A DNA stretch of 64,000 nt from Artocarpus heterophyllus. Taxonomy: Eukaryota > Streptophyta > Magnoliopsida > Rosales > Moraceae. A model generated the notes under the pieces. The model made no database searches, was not told where the DNA came from, and was given only the letters and a program-made list of their open reading frames with translations. Below are positions 34,441-46,415 of the stretch, one piece after another (positions within the stretch are counted from its first letter, which is position 1; each line of letters starts with the position of its first letter). The position numbers and the translations under genes are program-made. The stretch is from assembly GCA_025403435.1 (NCBI GenBank), contig CM046331.1:26536693-26600692 (forward strand). The letters are read 5' to 3'.

Positions 34441-34449
34441 TCTGGAGAT

Positions 34450-34870
34450 GATATGTGATTTAGAATCATTTTTGTATATAAAATATGAGTTTAGTTTGAA
34501 ATTAATAAAATTATAAATATAATAAGTGGTAATTTTATTGTGTCTTAATATATTTTATAGTGTGTTTTAAGTTTGTAAATATATTCTACAATATTTTTAG
34601 TAATTTCTAATAATATTTTCGTCTTAAAAATTAAATCTATGTCAAACCAAATGAGTTCGAAATTTTAGAAGTTTGTAATTATTTTTGGCGTGATTTAATG
34701 TAAAATAAATATTCTTAAAATTAATGTTGAAATGTTGCTTATTTATTATATTGAGTTTTTAATGTATTATAGATATGAAATGACACAGTAAATACTTTGT
34801 AATACTTGATTTATTATCAATATAGGATGGCATAATGTATTCTTACACCAACTAATAAATAATTATAAAA
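34450..34870 (+). repeat. Left diverged LTR-like block of the decayed element
   Basis: Shares two blocks in order with 40130-41150. It is shorter by several hundred bp between the blocks, so it has lost sequence or the right copy has gained some. Confidence 0.45.
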
Positions 34871-35130
34871 ACTAAAATTTGTTTAAGCTAATTTCTAGAG
34901 AGGAACCTTTGAACCTTAGCATTATTAAAATTACTATTTTATCACTTTTAATTTGTTGGTATTAGTGTTTTTATTATTAAAGTTATTTTGAATTAATCGC
35001 ACTTATTATTAAAATTCCATTTCTAAATTAGCTACATTTTTTGTTATCAAAGTTTCAAAACAAAGAAATTTTGAAAATGAAAAATGTTGTAAAAATGTGT
35101 ATATATTGTAATTTTTTGTAAATAATAAAG

Positions 35131-35292
35131 CCCTATTTGTTGTTGTTCTCAGAATTTTTTAAAATATTTTTGCACATTTTTTGAGACAAAAATTTTAAAA
35201 ACACTCTCAGTATAATTTCTAAAAAATTCTCATTTTCCAAAACAAAAACATTTTCACTTATTTTGAAAACAATACCAAACAACCTCACATTT
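35131..35292. mobile_element. Possible small MITE
   Basis: GCCCTATTTGTTGTTGTTCTC at the left and ...AACAATACCAAACAACCTC at the right are roughly complementary, and the interior is A/T-rich. Ends of this kind are common in plant MITEs. No duplication confirmed. Confidence 0.35.
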
Positions 35293-35698
35293 TTTCAACT
35301 TTAAAAAATAAATAAATAATATAAAAATGTACTAGACCTTAGCAATATTCTTTCCATGTGGGTTTGACTTCGAATTCACTAAGTTTTATTACTTAAACAA
35401 CCTTATACTTGGGGTTATATCGGATTGCACTTTTTAAGACCAAACAAGTCCTGAAACTAGAAATTAGATAGAAAGAGTAGATGAATCCCCCACTTTTTAC
35501 TAATTACTTATAGACGAAGCCTATTATGTGTTGGAAGATATGGTCAAGTATATTTATTGAAGAATAAATACTTTTGAAACCAATTTAGGTTGGGTGAAAA
35601 ATTCAATCTTTTTGGAACCTTGGCCTAACACTCAATTTGAAATTCTTGAGTCAACTTTTTAACTGCAAAATTCATTAGACACTTTAAATAGGGAGAGT

Positions 35699-36130
35699 TT
35701 GGAAACCCGAAGAAAATATTTGGAATTCGTGAAGGGTATGTTAGAAAACGAAGAAGAATATTTAGAACCCACCCATTTAGAGGAAACTACATTACGAGAG
35801 GAAGAGAATAAAGTGAATGAAGACTTAGCTGTAGAAGAGAAACAATCATTACATTTAGTCCTAAGATCTCAATCTGAGTTGCCACTAAAGTTCACCAAAA
35901 ACCATTCATATCAATACTCAATTTGGCCACCACTTCCTCTACCACCATTAGTTTCGTTTTTATGGACCTATCAAACCTATAAATCGAGTCCAAGTTTTAC
36001 AAGCTTAAATGTTTCATATTTTGCTAATTTTGAGGGTATGATCACACAAGATTCATATATGGTGTCCTTTGATACTTACTATTGGAAGAAGCCGCTCTTT
36101 GACAACTATCCACTAAAGCAGAGTTGGTAG
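35699..36130 (+). pseudogene. Open frame of unknown origin inside decayed retroelement
   Basis: A frame open for about 143 codons, but without a leading ATG (it opens with TTG; the first ATG is at 35741). The first half is acidic (EEEYLEP, EETTLREEEN) and the second half is Pro/aromatic rich (IWPPLPLPPLVSFLW, DTYYWKKPLFDNYPLKQ). I recognise no domain. Its place between the LTR-like blocks suggests a retroelement-coded remnant. Confidence 0.35.
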
Positions 36131-36502
36131 AGAGATTTGTTATATTCAGAGCATTAAACGATGACAAAACATTTTCAAAGTAATATCTTTACATTCTCCC
36201 TTTTGTAATATATTTTTGTGTGATGTTGTGTGCTATTTTCATTTTCTTTTAAAATAAAATAAAAAAATTTTGAAACTAATTTTGAAAATTGAAAATAAAA
36301 GGCTAAAAATTAAATTTGTCAAGTGGCTGAGTGGTGGAGGTTGAAATCGTTAGGATTAGTTGGTACTTTGCATCAGCGGTCTTTAGAGACGCATCTGACA
36401 AGTTTGATTTTATTCATTTTGATTTTCGAATGAAATTTCAGACAAAAAAAGTGTGTGTTTTGTTTGTTTTTATTTTGGTTTGCTAAGTTTATAGTACAGA
36501 TC

Positions 36503-38515
36503 TGTTGAAAATAAAGTGCGCAGCGGAATTTTAAAAATTTTTCATCAGAGTAATTTTCAAAACACAAGTTTGACATGTTATATATATAAATTAGACAGAT
36601 CTTACTAACCTCTGTGTGCCGAAGAACCTCCGTAACCTGTGTAAAGAAGTAATGTTCTAGAAGAGCCTCAACCAACTGGTCTTCTTTGCTATTCTCTACC
36701 CACAACTGGAGTGAGTGTGGGCTCACATGTACAACTCTTTCACCTTTGACTCTCCTTCCAACCAATAGAGAGAACCCAAAGCTAGTGTTCGTGATTTGTG
36801 AACAAAAGCTCTCGGAGAGTTTTCAGATGCTCACTAGAAGAGTATCACTCTTAATCTCTCAAATTGATCTGAGTAAATCATGAGACTCACTCCCTTTATA
36901 TAGCTATTGGTCTTGGGGTCAGTCCTCATCAGATTAGGTCTTGAAAACTCGAAACAGAATCAAGTTCGGATCAATATCTGATAAGATCTGCGTGAAAACA
37001 CGTAATCTTATCTCTCGCTGATCGGCAGGCCGAACAGGCCCCATCGGCAGGCCGAACACGTCATTCGACAGGCCGAAATCTGGAGAAAAAATCTCCATAA
37101 ATATTTTATTTTCCACCCAAGATTCTATAGGATAAAGTCTCAGTTTTGATTCAAATAACCCAATAGAGAAGTTATCTGATCAAAACAAACTTTATCAAGA
37201 TAATTTCTAAGAAAATAAATCAATTCACAATAATTCTACAAGTTTTTCTTGATCTAATTTGTCCAAAATTAAACCAACCGATAAACAGACAAGAATTATC
37301 TGATCGCAATAATTAAACAAGTTTATCTTGAACTAATTTATTACAAAATTAATTCAACTAATAAACAGACATGAATTATTTGATTCTTACAAATTTTAAA
37401 CCAATATGATAAATCCGACATAAGTCGCCAATAATTAGAAAAGCACGCCATGTCGTTATAGGATTTTGTGAGCTAACAAATGGGACCAAAATGGACCTAT
37501 AAAGTTCAAGCTCATGATAATTATGAAACCCAATATCCCAGATATACATTTCATAATTATCAACTCCAACGCTACTCCACTAAAAGCTTGGAGCTGCACT
37601 CTCGAACTTTATAGAATTACGAAGCTTGTGTAGCTAAGTCTCCATGACATGTCATAGTGTATCGCATCCCCATATGATCATCCATAATCGGCTTAAGGAC
37701 AAGTTATGTCTTACCTTCCCGATTATTTTTATCTTACGTTCCATCGTCTCACAATTAGAAAACTTACCATCCAAAGATAGTATACCATTCGGTTACACCT
37801 ATGTATCCAAATGGTTGAGCACTCCAGTTTTTCAATTACAGGACAACGCATATAAGAGGATATCATTACTCCTAAAGAGGAACTATGGATTCCATATCTA
37901 TGAATAACAAGTCTACGCTATCAAGAGTCATGCCTCCAACGTACCGGCATGCATACCACTATTGAGATGTGGGTGTCTCCCTTTGGCACATCAAAAGACA
38001 CAAGTCGAGATAACGGGTCCACTATTCATCTCAAGATTAAGATACAATATAAATGATTGTCTAAAGTGAATCGATTTGTTGAGACAGAATTATTAATCTA
38101 AATCAATTCACTTTATGTCCCGATCCAACACATCGTCACCTATGACAACGTGCCAATGTTTCTATTCACGGAGTCTAACTCCGATGGTCAAAACAAACTA
38201 TCTCCCATAAGGGATATAGACAACATAACAATCTTTACATGAATAAAGCGTCCAACTTTATTCCTCTGATTGCGGATCATATGTTTTAGACCGTCACCTT
38301 AAGAATCATGTCTTCCGCATAATCAGTCCATCATATGCCCAATTCTTAAGGTTTAGACTGACAGTCTCAGACTACTGTTTGCTTATCATACATTCAACGA
38401 ATATGAACATAAAGAGGACAATATTTGGTATACATAAATGAATAAATTCTTTATTGATAAAAATGTCTCTAAAAACGTATTACATTTTTACTCCTTAGGG
38501 CATACATGTCTAACA
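36503..38515 (-). mobile_element. Solo LTR, 2,013 bp, with AGATC duplication
   Basis: The sequence starts TGTTGAAAATAAAG and ends GACATGTCTAACA, so it has TG...CA ends. AGATC occurs exactly on both sides (36498-36502 and 38516-38520). It has no primer-binding site, coding region or second LTR next to it, so it is a solo LTR left by recombination between two LTRs. Read on the minus strand it begins TGTTAGACATGTATGCCC, which looks copia-like, and so I place it on that strand. Orientation and superfamily are inference. It carries three copies of the TCGGCAGGCCGAA motif (37022-37076). Confidence 0.82.
37022..37076. repeat. TCGGCAGGCCGAA array in solo LTR
   Basis: Motif copies start at 37022, 37044 and 37065 (third is TCGACAGGCCGAA), spaced 22 and 21 bp. 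This is the same motif and spacing as in the chromovirus LTRs at 42.6 and 50.5 kb. The intervening bases differ. Confidence 0.9.
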
Positions 38516-38580
38516 AGATCATCTTTGCAGTTGTGCTAATTTAGGAAAAAAATTTCCTGCACTCACTATTCTTTTACACA

Positions 38581-38616
38581 TTGAGGACAATGTACAATTT
38601 AGATTGGGGGAGAGGG
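38581..38616 (+). other. Athila/Tat-type pre-LTR word with G-rich tract
   Basis: TTGAGGACAATGTACAATTT is followed by AGATTGGGGGAGAGG. Plant Athila/Tat elements carry a very similar string downstream of their last coding region. It is the main basis for assigning the decayed element. Confidence 0.55.
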
Positions 38617-38769
38617 TTGTGCAATGTTATGCAATTTTGTGTTAAAATTTTTTCATTTTTGCTCTAGTTTTGTGTGTTTTGTAAAAATTTTTCGTTTTTA
38701 TGTGTCATTTCGTTGGTAGTTGTTAAAAAAATCTAAAAAATATTTTCTAAATGTGTAAATATATTAGTT

Positions 38770-39382
38770 TCTTAGTAATTAATGTATTAACATTTTGTCT
38801 TGATTTATAAATTTCATCCTAATATGATATCATTTCTCTGTTCTTTGAATTGTCTAACTTTATAGACTCTCAAAACATTGTTTCTATTTAACATTTTTTT
38901 GTGTTTATTTTTCAAAGTATTTGTAAGCTATTCTTTTTATACACATACCGTAATGCTTAATTGTGGTAGTAAGTCAAAGCTTTGAATATTTAAATTTTGT
39001 TATTTTATGAAAATGAACAATTAAGGATAGTAACATTTTCAAAATTAACAATTAATTAATGAAATAAATTAAATTGTCTAAGTAATTAATGTATTAACAT
39101 TTTGTCTTGATTTATAAATTTCATCATAATATGATATCATTTTTCTGTTCTTTAAATTGTCTAACTTTATAGACTCTCAAAACATTGTTTCTATTTAACA
39201 TTTTTATGTGTTTATTTTTCAAAGTATTTGTAAGCTATTCTTTTTATACACATACCGTAATGCTTAATTGTGGTACTAAGTCAAAGCTTTGAATATTTAA
39301 ATTTTGTTATTTTATGAAAATGAACAATTAAGGATAGTAACATTTTCAAAATTAACAATTAATTAATGAAATAAATTAAATG
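38770..39382. repeat. Tandem duplication, ~307-bp unit
   Basis: Two nearly identical copies, 38770-39076 and 39077-39382, differ at only a handful of positions (for example GTGGTAGT versus GTGGTACT). The high similarity means the duplication is much younger than the surrounding element. Confidence 0.93.
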
Positions 39383-40129
39383 ATAAAGCGAAGTAAAAAA
39401 ATAAAAAAAAAGAAAAAAAAAGCAAAAAGAAAGTGTAAATAAATAAAGTGTGTAAAGTATGTAAATTAATGAATAAAGTTGGATAAGTTTGGTTTCATAG
39501 TCTCTTTAACTCGAGTAAGTAAGTTCTATTGGGTTCTTCAACACCTGGTATCTTAGACCTACTAGTCTAGGAGTTACTGACCCAAGTTCACTAAATGGAT
39601 TATAGAGAAAGCTTAAGGGAGCCGGACATTATACTATCCACAATTGTTTAAATAAATAATTTGAAGTGTTGCCACCTGTAGGAGTGATTTGAAGCAAAAT
39701 AATCAAACAATTTTATTCTTTGTCTTTTTTATAAACATTTTTATGCACTAAGTCGGGCTTATTTTTATTTTGTTAAATATCATATAAATTATTTAAATAA
39801 AAGTTTTGTTTTATGAGTTTATCTATTTAGGTAAGTCAAATTATAGTTAAATGATATGCATTGTATGGATATCCATCATTTCAAAATAATATCGCTTTAA
39901 TTGCTAGAGACTTGCAATAAGCTGGTTAAGGAGTGCGATGAACACATAAAAAAGCACATTTTCTTAAGCTAAAATCATTTGTTTTGCATAATTATTTTTC
40001 ATTAAATCTCTTCATTAAAGCATTTTCATGTTTTATTTTTTTTCATGTCTTAGAATGAAAATGTGTTTAACTATGAGTTTTTAACGTAATTTTATGTTTA
40101 AGTATATTTTAAGTAATTTTTTGAGTTAT

Positions 40130-41150
40130 TTCTATGTGTTAAATGTTTGTTGTCTGTCTAATTAATAAAAACCACTAATTTTTACGTTGTAATTTTATTT
40201 TTAATCTTAATGAGTTTGATAGTGTGTTTTAAATTTACAAATATGCTGTAATATATTTTACTAATTTCTAAAAATATTTTTATGTCTTAAGTAATATTTC
40301 TAGTATAACTGAATTAGCAATGTACCATATTTTTATATTAGTAAGTTTTTATGTGTTTTTAGTTTATTTCTTATTTTTTAAAATCATTGTAGTTTTTATG
40401 TTTGTGAAATAATTTATTCTAGTGTGTTTGTTAATTTTAAATTTGAAATTTAAAAGAAAAATGGAGCAAAATGGCGCAAAAACAGACAAAAATGGACAAC
40501 AAATACAAATAATGCCTATATCAGTGCTACGCCAATATGATATCAGTAAAAAAAAATTGCACGATGCCAGTTGCTGCAACTTGTTAAGTTGTAAAATAAA
40601 AAAGTATAATATACAACAAAATACCCATACCCATGCCTCCTTTTACTCCCACAGCATAAACCCCCTCCCTTGCTTTCTTAAATATTTTTTTCAAGAGCTG
40701 AGCTTCTAGCTGAGCTCAGCTCAACAGTCCTTGTTTTAGGAGGAGATGCTATTAGAGTACTCCATTGGCCCCACTAAAAATAAGTGTAGAGAGTTTGGTC
40801 AAGTGAATATATGATTTTGTATGCATTATACTCTGGTATGATTTTTAACTCTATATTGTGCTGTAATGTTTATATTTTTCTGAAATAAATTATATTTCTA
40901 TATTTTTAATTTTATTGTTAATGTTGTTATATTGCAAAATTCTTGCATAAATTCAGTTATTCTTTTTTATGTAATATAATTATATTGCATAATTAATATT
41001 AAAATGATAAAATCATGTTTATTTATTAAGTTGAGTTTTTGCTGCATTTTAGACATAAATTGGCATAGTAAATGCTTGGTAATGCTTGATTTATTGTCGA
41101 TAGAGGATAACATAGTATATTCTTAAATTATTTAATAAGACAATAGTATA
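40130..41150 (+). repeat. Right diverged LTR-like block of the decayed element
   Basis: Partner of the block at 34450-34870. It includes a stretch at 40460-40500 (AAAATGGAGCAAAATGGCGC) of the kind seen in Tat/Ogre-type LTRs. Confidence 0.45.
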
Positions 41151-41199
41151 TTCTTAAATCATTTAATAAGACGAGGTTCCGCCGCAATTAATACAATAA

Positions 41200-42618
41200 T
41201 TTATTCTATTAAAATATTATAATTTTGATTTGTTATTTTCTTTTCTATCTTAAAATTATGTAACTTATAATTGTAGCGACAACGGTTACAATTATCGTAG
41301 TTAGTGCATCAAATCACTAGTGAGAGGTGGTTATTGTACTACTTTTTATAGGAAAATTCTTACTGTATTATAGCTTGCTATATTGTCGCTTTTAGTTGAT
41401 TTATAAAAATAGCAATTGTGCTTGTTATTAATGGAAAATATATAATAAATCACATGCTTTAGATAATTATTATTTAGAATTAAAACTCCATACAATTCCT
41501 GAAACCTTACTAAGTTAATTTTATGTTTTAAATTTTAAATTAAAAAAATCACAAAAATATTTCTATTATTTTAAACTTTGTTTTGAAAAACTATTTGCCT
41601 TTTTGAGTATTTATTTTTATCAATCTTTCAAGTTACAAATTTTTTACCTCCTTATGGATATGACCGCCCTTACTATACTACAAGTGACAGCGTTTAGAGA
41701 AACATTTTGGGCGATACAAGACTCAAAGTTAAATGTCTAACAATATATTGGATTATGAAAGTCCAAATATATTAGTCTTATATATGACATCTCAAAGTAT
41801 GTGTATCTCTATAGGTTATCTATAATCGAATGAAGAACTTGTTTTCTTTTATCTTCCGATATTTCGTAAAGTTTCACTATTTTACTTATTTAGAAAACTC
41901 TATTTTAATAAACACAAATAAAAAATTATATATATCCAATTAACCAAGTCCATGTTCTTTACCAATTTCCCAATAATGTCTTTATGAGGATAACATTGAA
42001 TCTTAGTTAAAGAGTTATAGATTCCATATCTTTGCATTTTGCTTTCATTAAATATAAGTTGCATCTTCAGCATACATATAATAAAGCCTTCATTTATCCG
42101 AACTCCTATCTTTAGTATATTAAAAAATGCAAGTTGTAAACATGGAGTCGTGAATTTACTTTAGAATTAATAGTACACATAGATGATTGTAAAAATAAAT
42201 TATTATTAAATTAATTACGCTTTAGGTTCAGTTCGGCATGCGACCACCATTAGCTTTATTACCAAGGAGTCAAACCATTAACACGGCCTAGATAAACTGT
42301 CTCTCTAATTCATTGTAGATATCTATTATAGCTTATTGTGTATAGAATGCCCAACTCCATATATAGACTACAGACTATACAATTTAGACTATTAGTTATC
42401 TTGAAATCATATATTTTTATACATAAACCCTATATATCTCTAATGCCAAGATTTAGTTACAATAGTTATGAATCATATATTTGTTACATGTATAATCATT
42501 AAAATAAAGATAACATGAGGACCATTATTAATACATAAAAATGTTCATATTATTTATTTAACTAAAAAAATCATAATTACAAACAAAATATTTGTTCATT
42601 AAGGCATCAATTCAAACA
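41200..42618. other. AT-rich intergenic DNA, no gene seen
   Basis: No coding region or repeat boundary recognised. Confidence 0.5.
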
Positions 42619-42873
42619 TCTTTTGTAAAACCCGCCTATTTTATGTAACGGACCACGTTAAGTTAGTAATGTTGATAAGGAATTTTATTAATAAATAACG
42701 TTATATGATAAGATATGTGATGTGCATATTACTAACCTTTTATGTCAAGTTTTGTGACAGGTGACGATCGCATGAGATCGTTGTGCTCTAGTGTTCATGT
42801 GAAATTTTAAATATATGATTATTTATGATGCAATGATGTATGAATGTTTTATTGTATGGCATTTAATGACAGA

Positions 42874-42972
42874 TCGGCAGGCCAAATTTTCAAGATCGGC
42901 AGGCCGAAGAAACCCATCGGCAGGCCAAACTTGCTGGAACCGACAGGCCGAAGGGAAAAATCGACAGGCCAA
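42874..42972. repeat. Five-copy TCGGCAGGCCGAA array, 5' LTR left cluster
   Basis: Copies start at 42874, 42896, 42917, 42940 and 42961, spaced 22, 21, 23 and 21 bp. Copies vary at one or two bases (CGGC/CGAC, CCGA/CCAA). The same five positions are kept in the 3' LTR (50774-50872). Confidence 0.95.
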
Positions 42973-45146
42973 ACAAGGCCGACGAGCAGTCAGCTGAAAT
43001 CTCTCCAAATTTATGGCTGAGATAATTATGTTAATTGGGTGATTTAAATGTGATTAAATGGCATAATAATGGAATGTTTTTATCAGTTAAGAAAATTAAA
43101 GGGTTTGACTTGCATTAATTTGTATCAATTTAAATGGTTTCCCATTTAAATAGGGCAAAACATGGTAAGTAATGAGTGGAGATTTGACTTTTCTTCTTTC
43201 TCTTCCTTTTCCCACGCCTCTTGCCTCCCTCAACAGTCAGAAAATTCTGACTTAATGAAGGGAATTGAATTCCCATTAATTATGTTTATTACGTTAAAAA
43301 TTTTAACGTTTTCTTTTTCATTATTTTTTCTCCTTCTCACGTTCTTCTCTCTCAAAAATTTTGAGACATTTTCTGATTTCCCTATCTTCCTCTTCTCTTC
43401 TTCACGAAATTTCTCTCTCTCTCACGAAAATTTTTTGAGTATATTGAAAGAAGAGTCTTATTTCGTTGGTTAAAATTCAAGGATTTTGAGAAGCAACTTC
43501 AAGGTATGAATTCGGCTTTTCTGGTATTTTTGAAAAAAAATTCTTCTCCTTGTTTCGTTTACAATATCTTTCTATAGGTATTGTGTTTTGTTTCAAGTTT
43601 TTTTGAATGTGATGTTATGCATATATGTTATATGGTGTTTTCTAATTTCATGTCGTATGAATGTTTTATGAAAACGAATATTTCTGTCTTTTACCCCTCA
43701 CAGTAAAATGTTACTGTTTAATTTTGATGTATAAAAAATGTAATGTTCATTCAAGGGGTAAATAGGATGTTTTCATGAAAAGTTGTTGTGAATATGCATA
43801 TGTATATATGATGAATGTATTTTATGTTATGAAATTTTTTATGAGATGACAATGAGAAAACTGCTTTAATAATGCTATTTCTGGATTTTTGTTTATGAAA
43901 TGTTATATGTTATATATATATATATATTTAAATGATTTTATGATAATGAAATGATTTTATGCATGAAAATAAGATTTTTGTATGAATTATTAAATTAAAT
44001 ATATGTGTTTCAAATTATTAGAAAATATTTTTCAAAAAGATTTTCATGTTTACAATGTATGAATTGTTTTGATTTTTAAGGAAGCATATTATGAATAGCG
44101 TTTATATGTTTTGATGATAATTTTATGATGATGATTATGGGATATGTTTGAAAATGTGATGAATGTATACATGAGTATATTATGAATGAATGTTATATGC
44201 ATGGATGTTTTATGATACGTATTAATTTTCATTGCATTTTTAAATAGATAAATGGCATGAACACTCAAGGAACGAGCACTACGAGACCGCGACGTCGTCA
44301 CCAAATCACATTAAGGTTAAGTAAGCTAACGATAAGGTAAGTACATTCTCACCTGCAACATGACACCTTTTTCAAGGTTTGATGATATGTTACATGGATA
44401 TTCATGGTGATTTTATGATGATTTTCCTTAAAGGATTTCTTATAAAAGATTTTCATGATTTCAAGTTATGCATGATGTTTATGGCATGTTTTAAAGTATG
44501 AAAAGTATGTATATATGTATCACCTAATAAGTGTTGCACACCCAATGTTATGAAATGTTATGTTATGATGTCATGTTTGGTTTGGGATTAGCTACCCTTC
44601 TCCTCTCATGACGGCGCGCCTATGCTGATGTTATGGTGCAACACTTGGGCCCTTAAGATGAAAATGGAATAAGTTTTAAAATGGTCAATGTAATGAAAGA
44701 TATGTTTCTATGAAATTGTGCTTAAGACACTTTTATGATGTGATGATGATGATGATAATGATAATGTTTATGAAAAGTTTTAAATTGTGAGAATTATATG
44801 TACTTACTAAGCATTAGCTTAATCATGCTATATGTCATGTTGCAGATAATGGTAAGAGAATCATGGACTAGGCGGAGGACATGGGAAGGCGTGTGAGCAT
44901 TATGAACGATGAATTGTAACCTGAAGCACGCCAAGAAGAACGCTTTTATGTTTTAAATCAAGTTATATATTTTGAACATATATTTTATGTTAAGTTTTAA
45001 GAATACTTATATTATGGTTTTATAAGATATTTTATCATTTTTAATGAATTACGAACTTCCGTTATATTTTACGAAAAGTTGGTTTGTTTTTAAAATTTAA
45101 GTTTTCTAAGGGAATTTGGTATCGGACGAACAGCCAAACTTTTTGG

Positions 45147-45293
45147 CCGGCTTGCCGAAGTCTAGAAGTTCGGCCTGCCGATTGCATTTTTCGGCCTGCC
45201 GAACATGGATGAATTTTTGGTCTGAATTGCAAAGCTTCTGCCGGCCTGCCGGTTGAGGGAACTCCGGCCTACCGATCATGTTCGGCCTGCCGA
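45147..45293. repeat. Six-copy TTCGGCCTGCCGA array, 5' LTR right cluster
   Basis: These are reverse complements of the left-cluster motif, starting near 45147, 45170, 45191, 45241, 45263 and 45282. Most spacings are again 19-23 bp, with one double-length gap. Confidence 0.93.
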
Positions 45294-45658
45294 ACTATGG
45301 GAGTAAATGAGTTTTGAATGATAAGGTGTTTAAAGAGATTTGATATGATGTTTTATTAAGTCTTGATTTTTATAATTTGATAAACCTATATTGTTAAATA
45401 AGTTCATGATTAATTTAAGTATAATTGAATAAATTATGTTATGGAAATAAGTTAAACATTGTTATTCTAAACAATGATAAGTTTTTTTTTTTTTAAATTG
45501 AAGGTATGAATGGATCCTGGTTATGTAAGTTTCAATACTTTTAAAATCTATAGTACTGTTTAAGTTTGATATTATTTATATGTTTAAAGTTTGAGCAAGT
45601 ACGAACGTATGTATGTAACGACATATGTGACGTCCGAATTAAGGGGCGTTACAGGCTT

Positions 45659-45670
45659 TGGTATCAGAGC
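45659..45670 (+). other. Primer-binding site, initiator-Met tRNA
   Basis: TGGTATCAGAGC lies 5 nt after the 5' LTR end. It complements the 3' end of plant initiator-Met tRNA. Confidence 0.93.
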
Positions 45671-45869
45671 AAATTTTTTGATTACAATTCATATCGCCAC
45701 ACGTCAATCCAAGTCCTCCAAGTAAGTATGTTATTAAGTTAGATATATTGATGCAAGTATGATGATAAGATTAAGGTTTAAATGTTTAATGATTAACGTT
45801 CTAGTAGTGAAAACCTGTCTCATAAATGGAAGATTATTTCTAAGTCCTAATTATTTTAGGAAATTTACG

Positions 45870-46415
45870 ATGGATGGCCACAGAAGAATGCAGACTCGCA
45901 CCCAGACCAACGAAAGACTGATGACGATGATTGCTGAACTGCAAAGGCAGTTGGAGGATCAACGAAGAGAAATAGCTGCATTAAGGGCCAACGACCAGAA
46001 TGGTGAACAGCGAGGCAATGATGTGCCTCCTCCTCCTCCGCAGCCACAAGTACAAGTAAACGAAGTCCCAGCTCCTGCTGCTGAACCAAGAGCAGCTTAT
46101 CAGGAACCTCTTCTGGTCATATGGAAGAGAGTCAAGCCAGCTGACTTTGAGGGTTCAAAGGACCCGTTAGTCGCTCAAGGATGGTTGAAGACGATTGAGG
46201 CCACCTTACGACTTATGGATTTCACGAACAACGAGAAAGTCCTCTGTGCCTCATACTGCCTCACCATGGAGGCCAGGATATGGTGGGATGGCATCGAACA
46301 AAGCAGAAATGTTGAAGAGATGACATGGGCTGACTTCGTTCATGAATTCAACACGAAGTTCTTCCACATGAATCTCACGAGGAAACATTATGAAGAGTTC
46401 GAAAGCTTACGCTAG
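45870..46415 (+). pseudogene. Retrotransposon gag, N-terminal part, broken
   Basis: The translation has a coiled-coil-like start (MIAELQRQLEDQRREIAALR), a Pro-rich linker, then a Retrotrans_gag domain (VKPADFEGSKDPLVAQGWLK, WWDGIEQSRN, FVHEFNTKFF). It forms the virus-like particle shell. The frame ends at an in-frame TAG (46413-46415) that interrupts the domain just before GDMSV. The same frame continues from 46422, so this is a single-codon break. An ATG further upstream (45759) is open in frame, but the ATG at 45870 better fits the family. Confidence 0.9.

Larger units (their letters stand above)
34450..41200 (+). mobile_element. Decayed Athila/Tat-like LTR retroelement, carries nested solo LTR
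   Basis: Two far-apart regions are related in direct orientation. One match is at 34563-34630 versus 40220-40290 (TAGTGTGTTTTAA, TAATTTCTAA, ATATTTT, GTCTTAA in the same order). The other is at 34733-34830 versus 41015-41118 (TTGAGTTTTT, CAGTAAATACTT/CATAGTAAATGCTT, TTGATTTATT). These look like the two strongly diverged LTRs. At 38581-38616, TTGAGGACAATGTACAATTT and GATTGGGGGAGAGG match the word that precedes the 3' LTR in plant Athila/Tat elements. No gag or pol is left. A 2,013-bp solo LTR (36503-38515) is inserted inside. Outer ends are approximate. Confidence 0.5.
42624..45653 (+). repeat. 5' LTR of Tekay-type element
   Basis: Starts TGTAAAACCCGCC and ends GGGGCGTTACA. A TATA-like word (TTTAAATAGGG) at about 43144-43154 is a plausible promoter. 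The cluster of TCGGCAGGCCGAA motifs lies at 42874-42972 and its inverted counterpart at 45147-45293. The open frames in it have no recognisable domain. Confidence 0.96.

Noticed and set aside
42874..42972. Regularly spaced motif taken as a CRISPR array
   Set aside because: Repeats of 13 bp with 8-10 bp gaps inside an LTR of a plant genome have neither the size nor the context of CRISPR.
42815..43008. Short frames over the TCGGCAGGCCGAA arrays in the LTRs
   Set aside because: The 22-bp spacing is not a multiple of three, so repeats change frame. The frames do not reflect a repeated peptide and are present on both strands.
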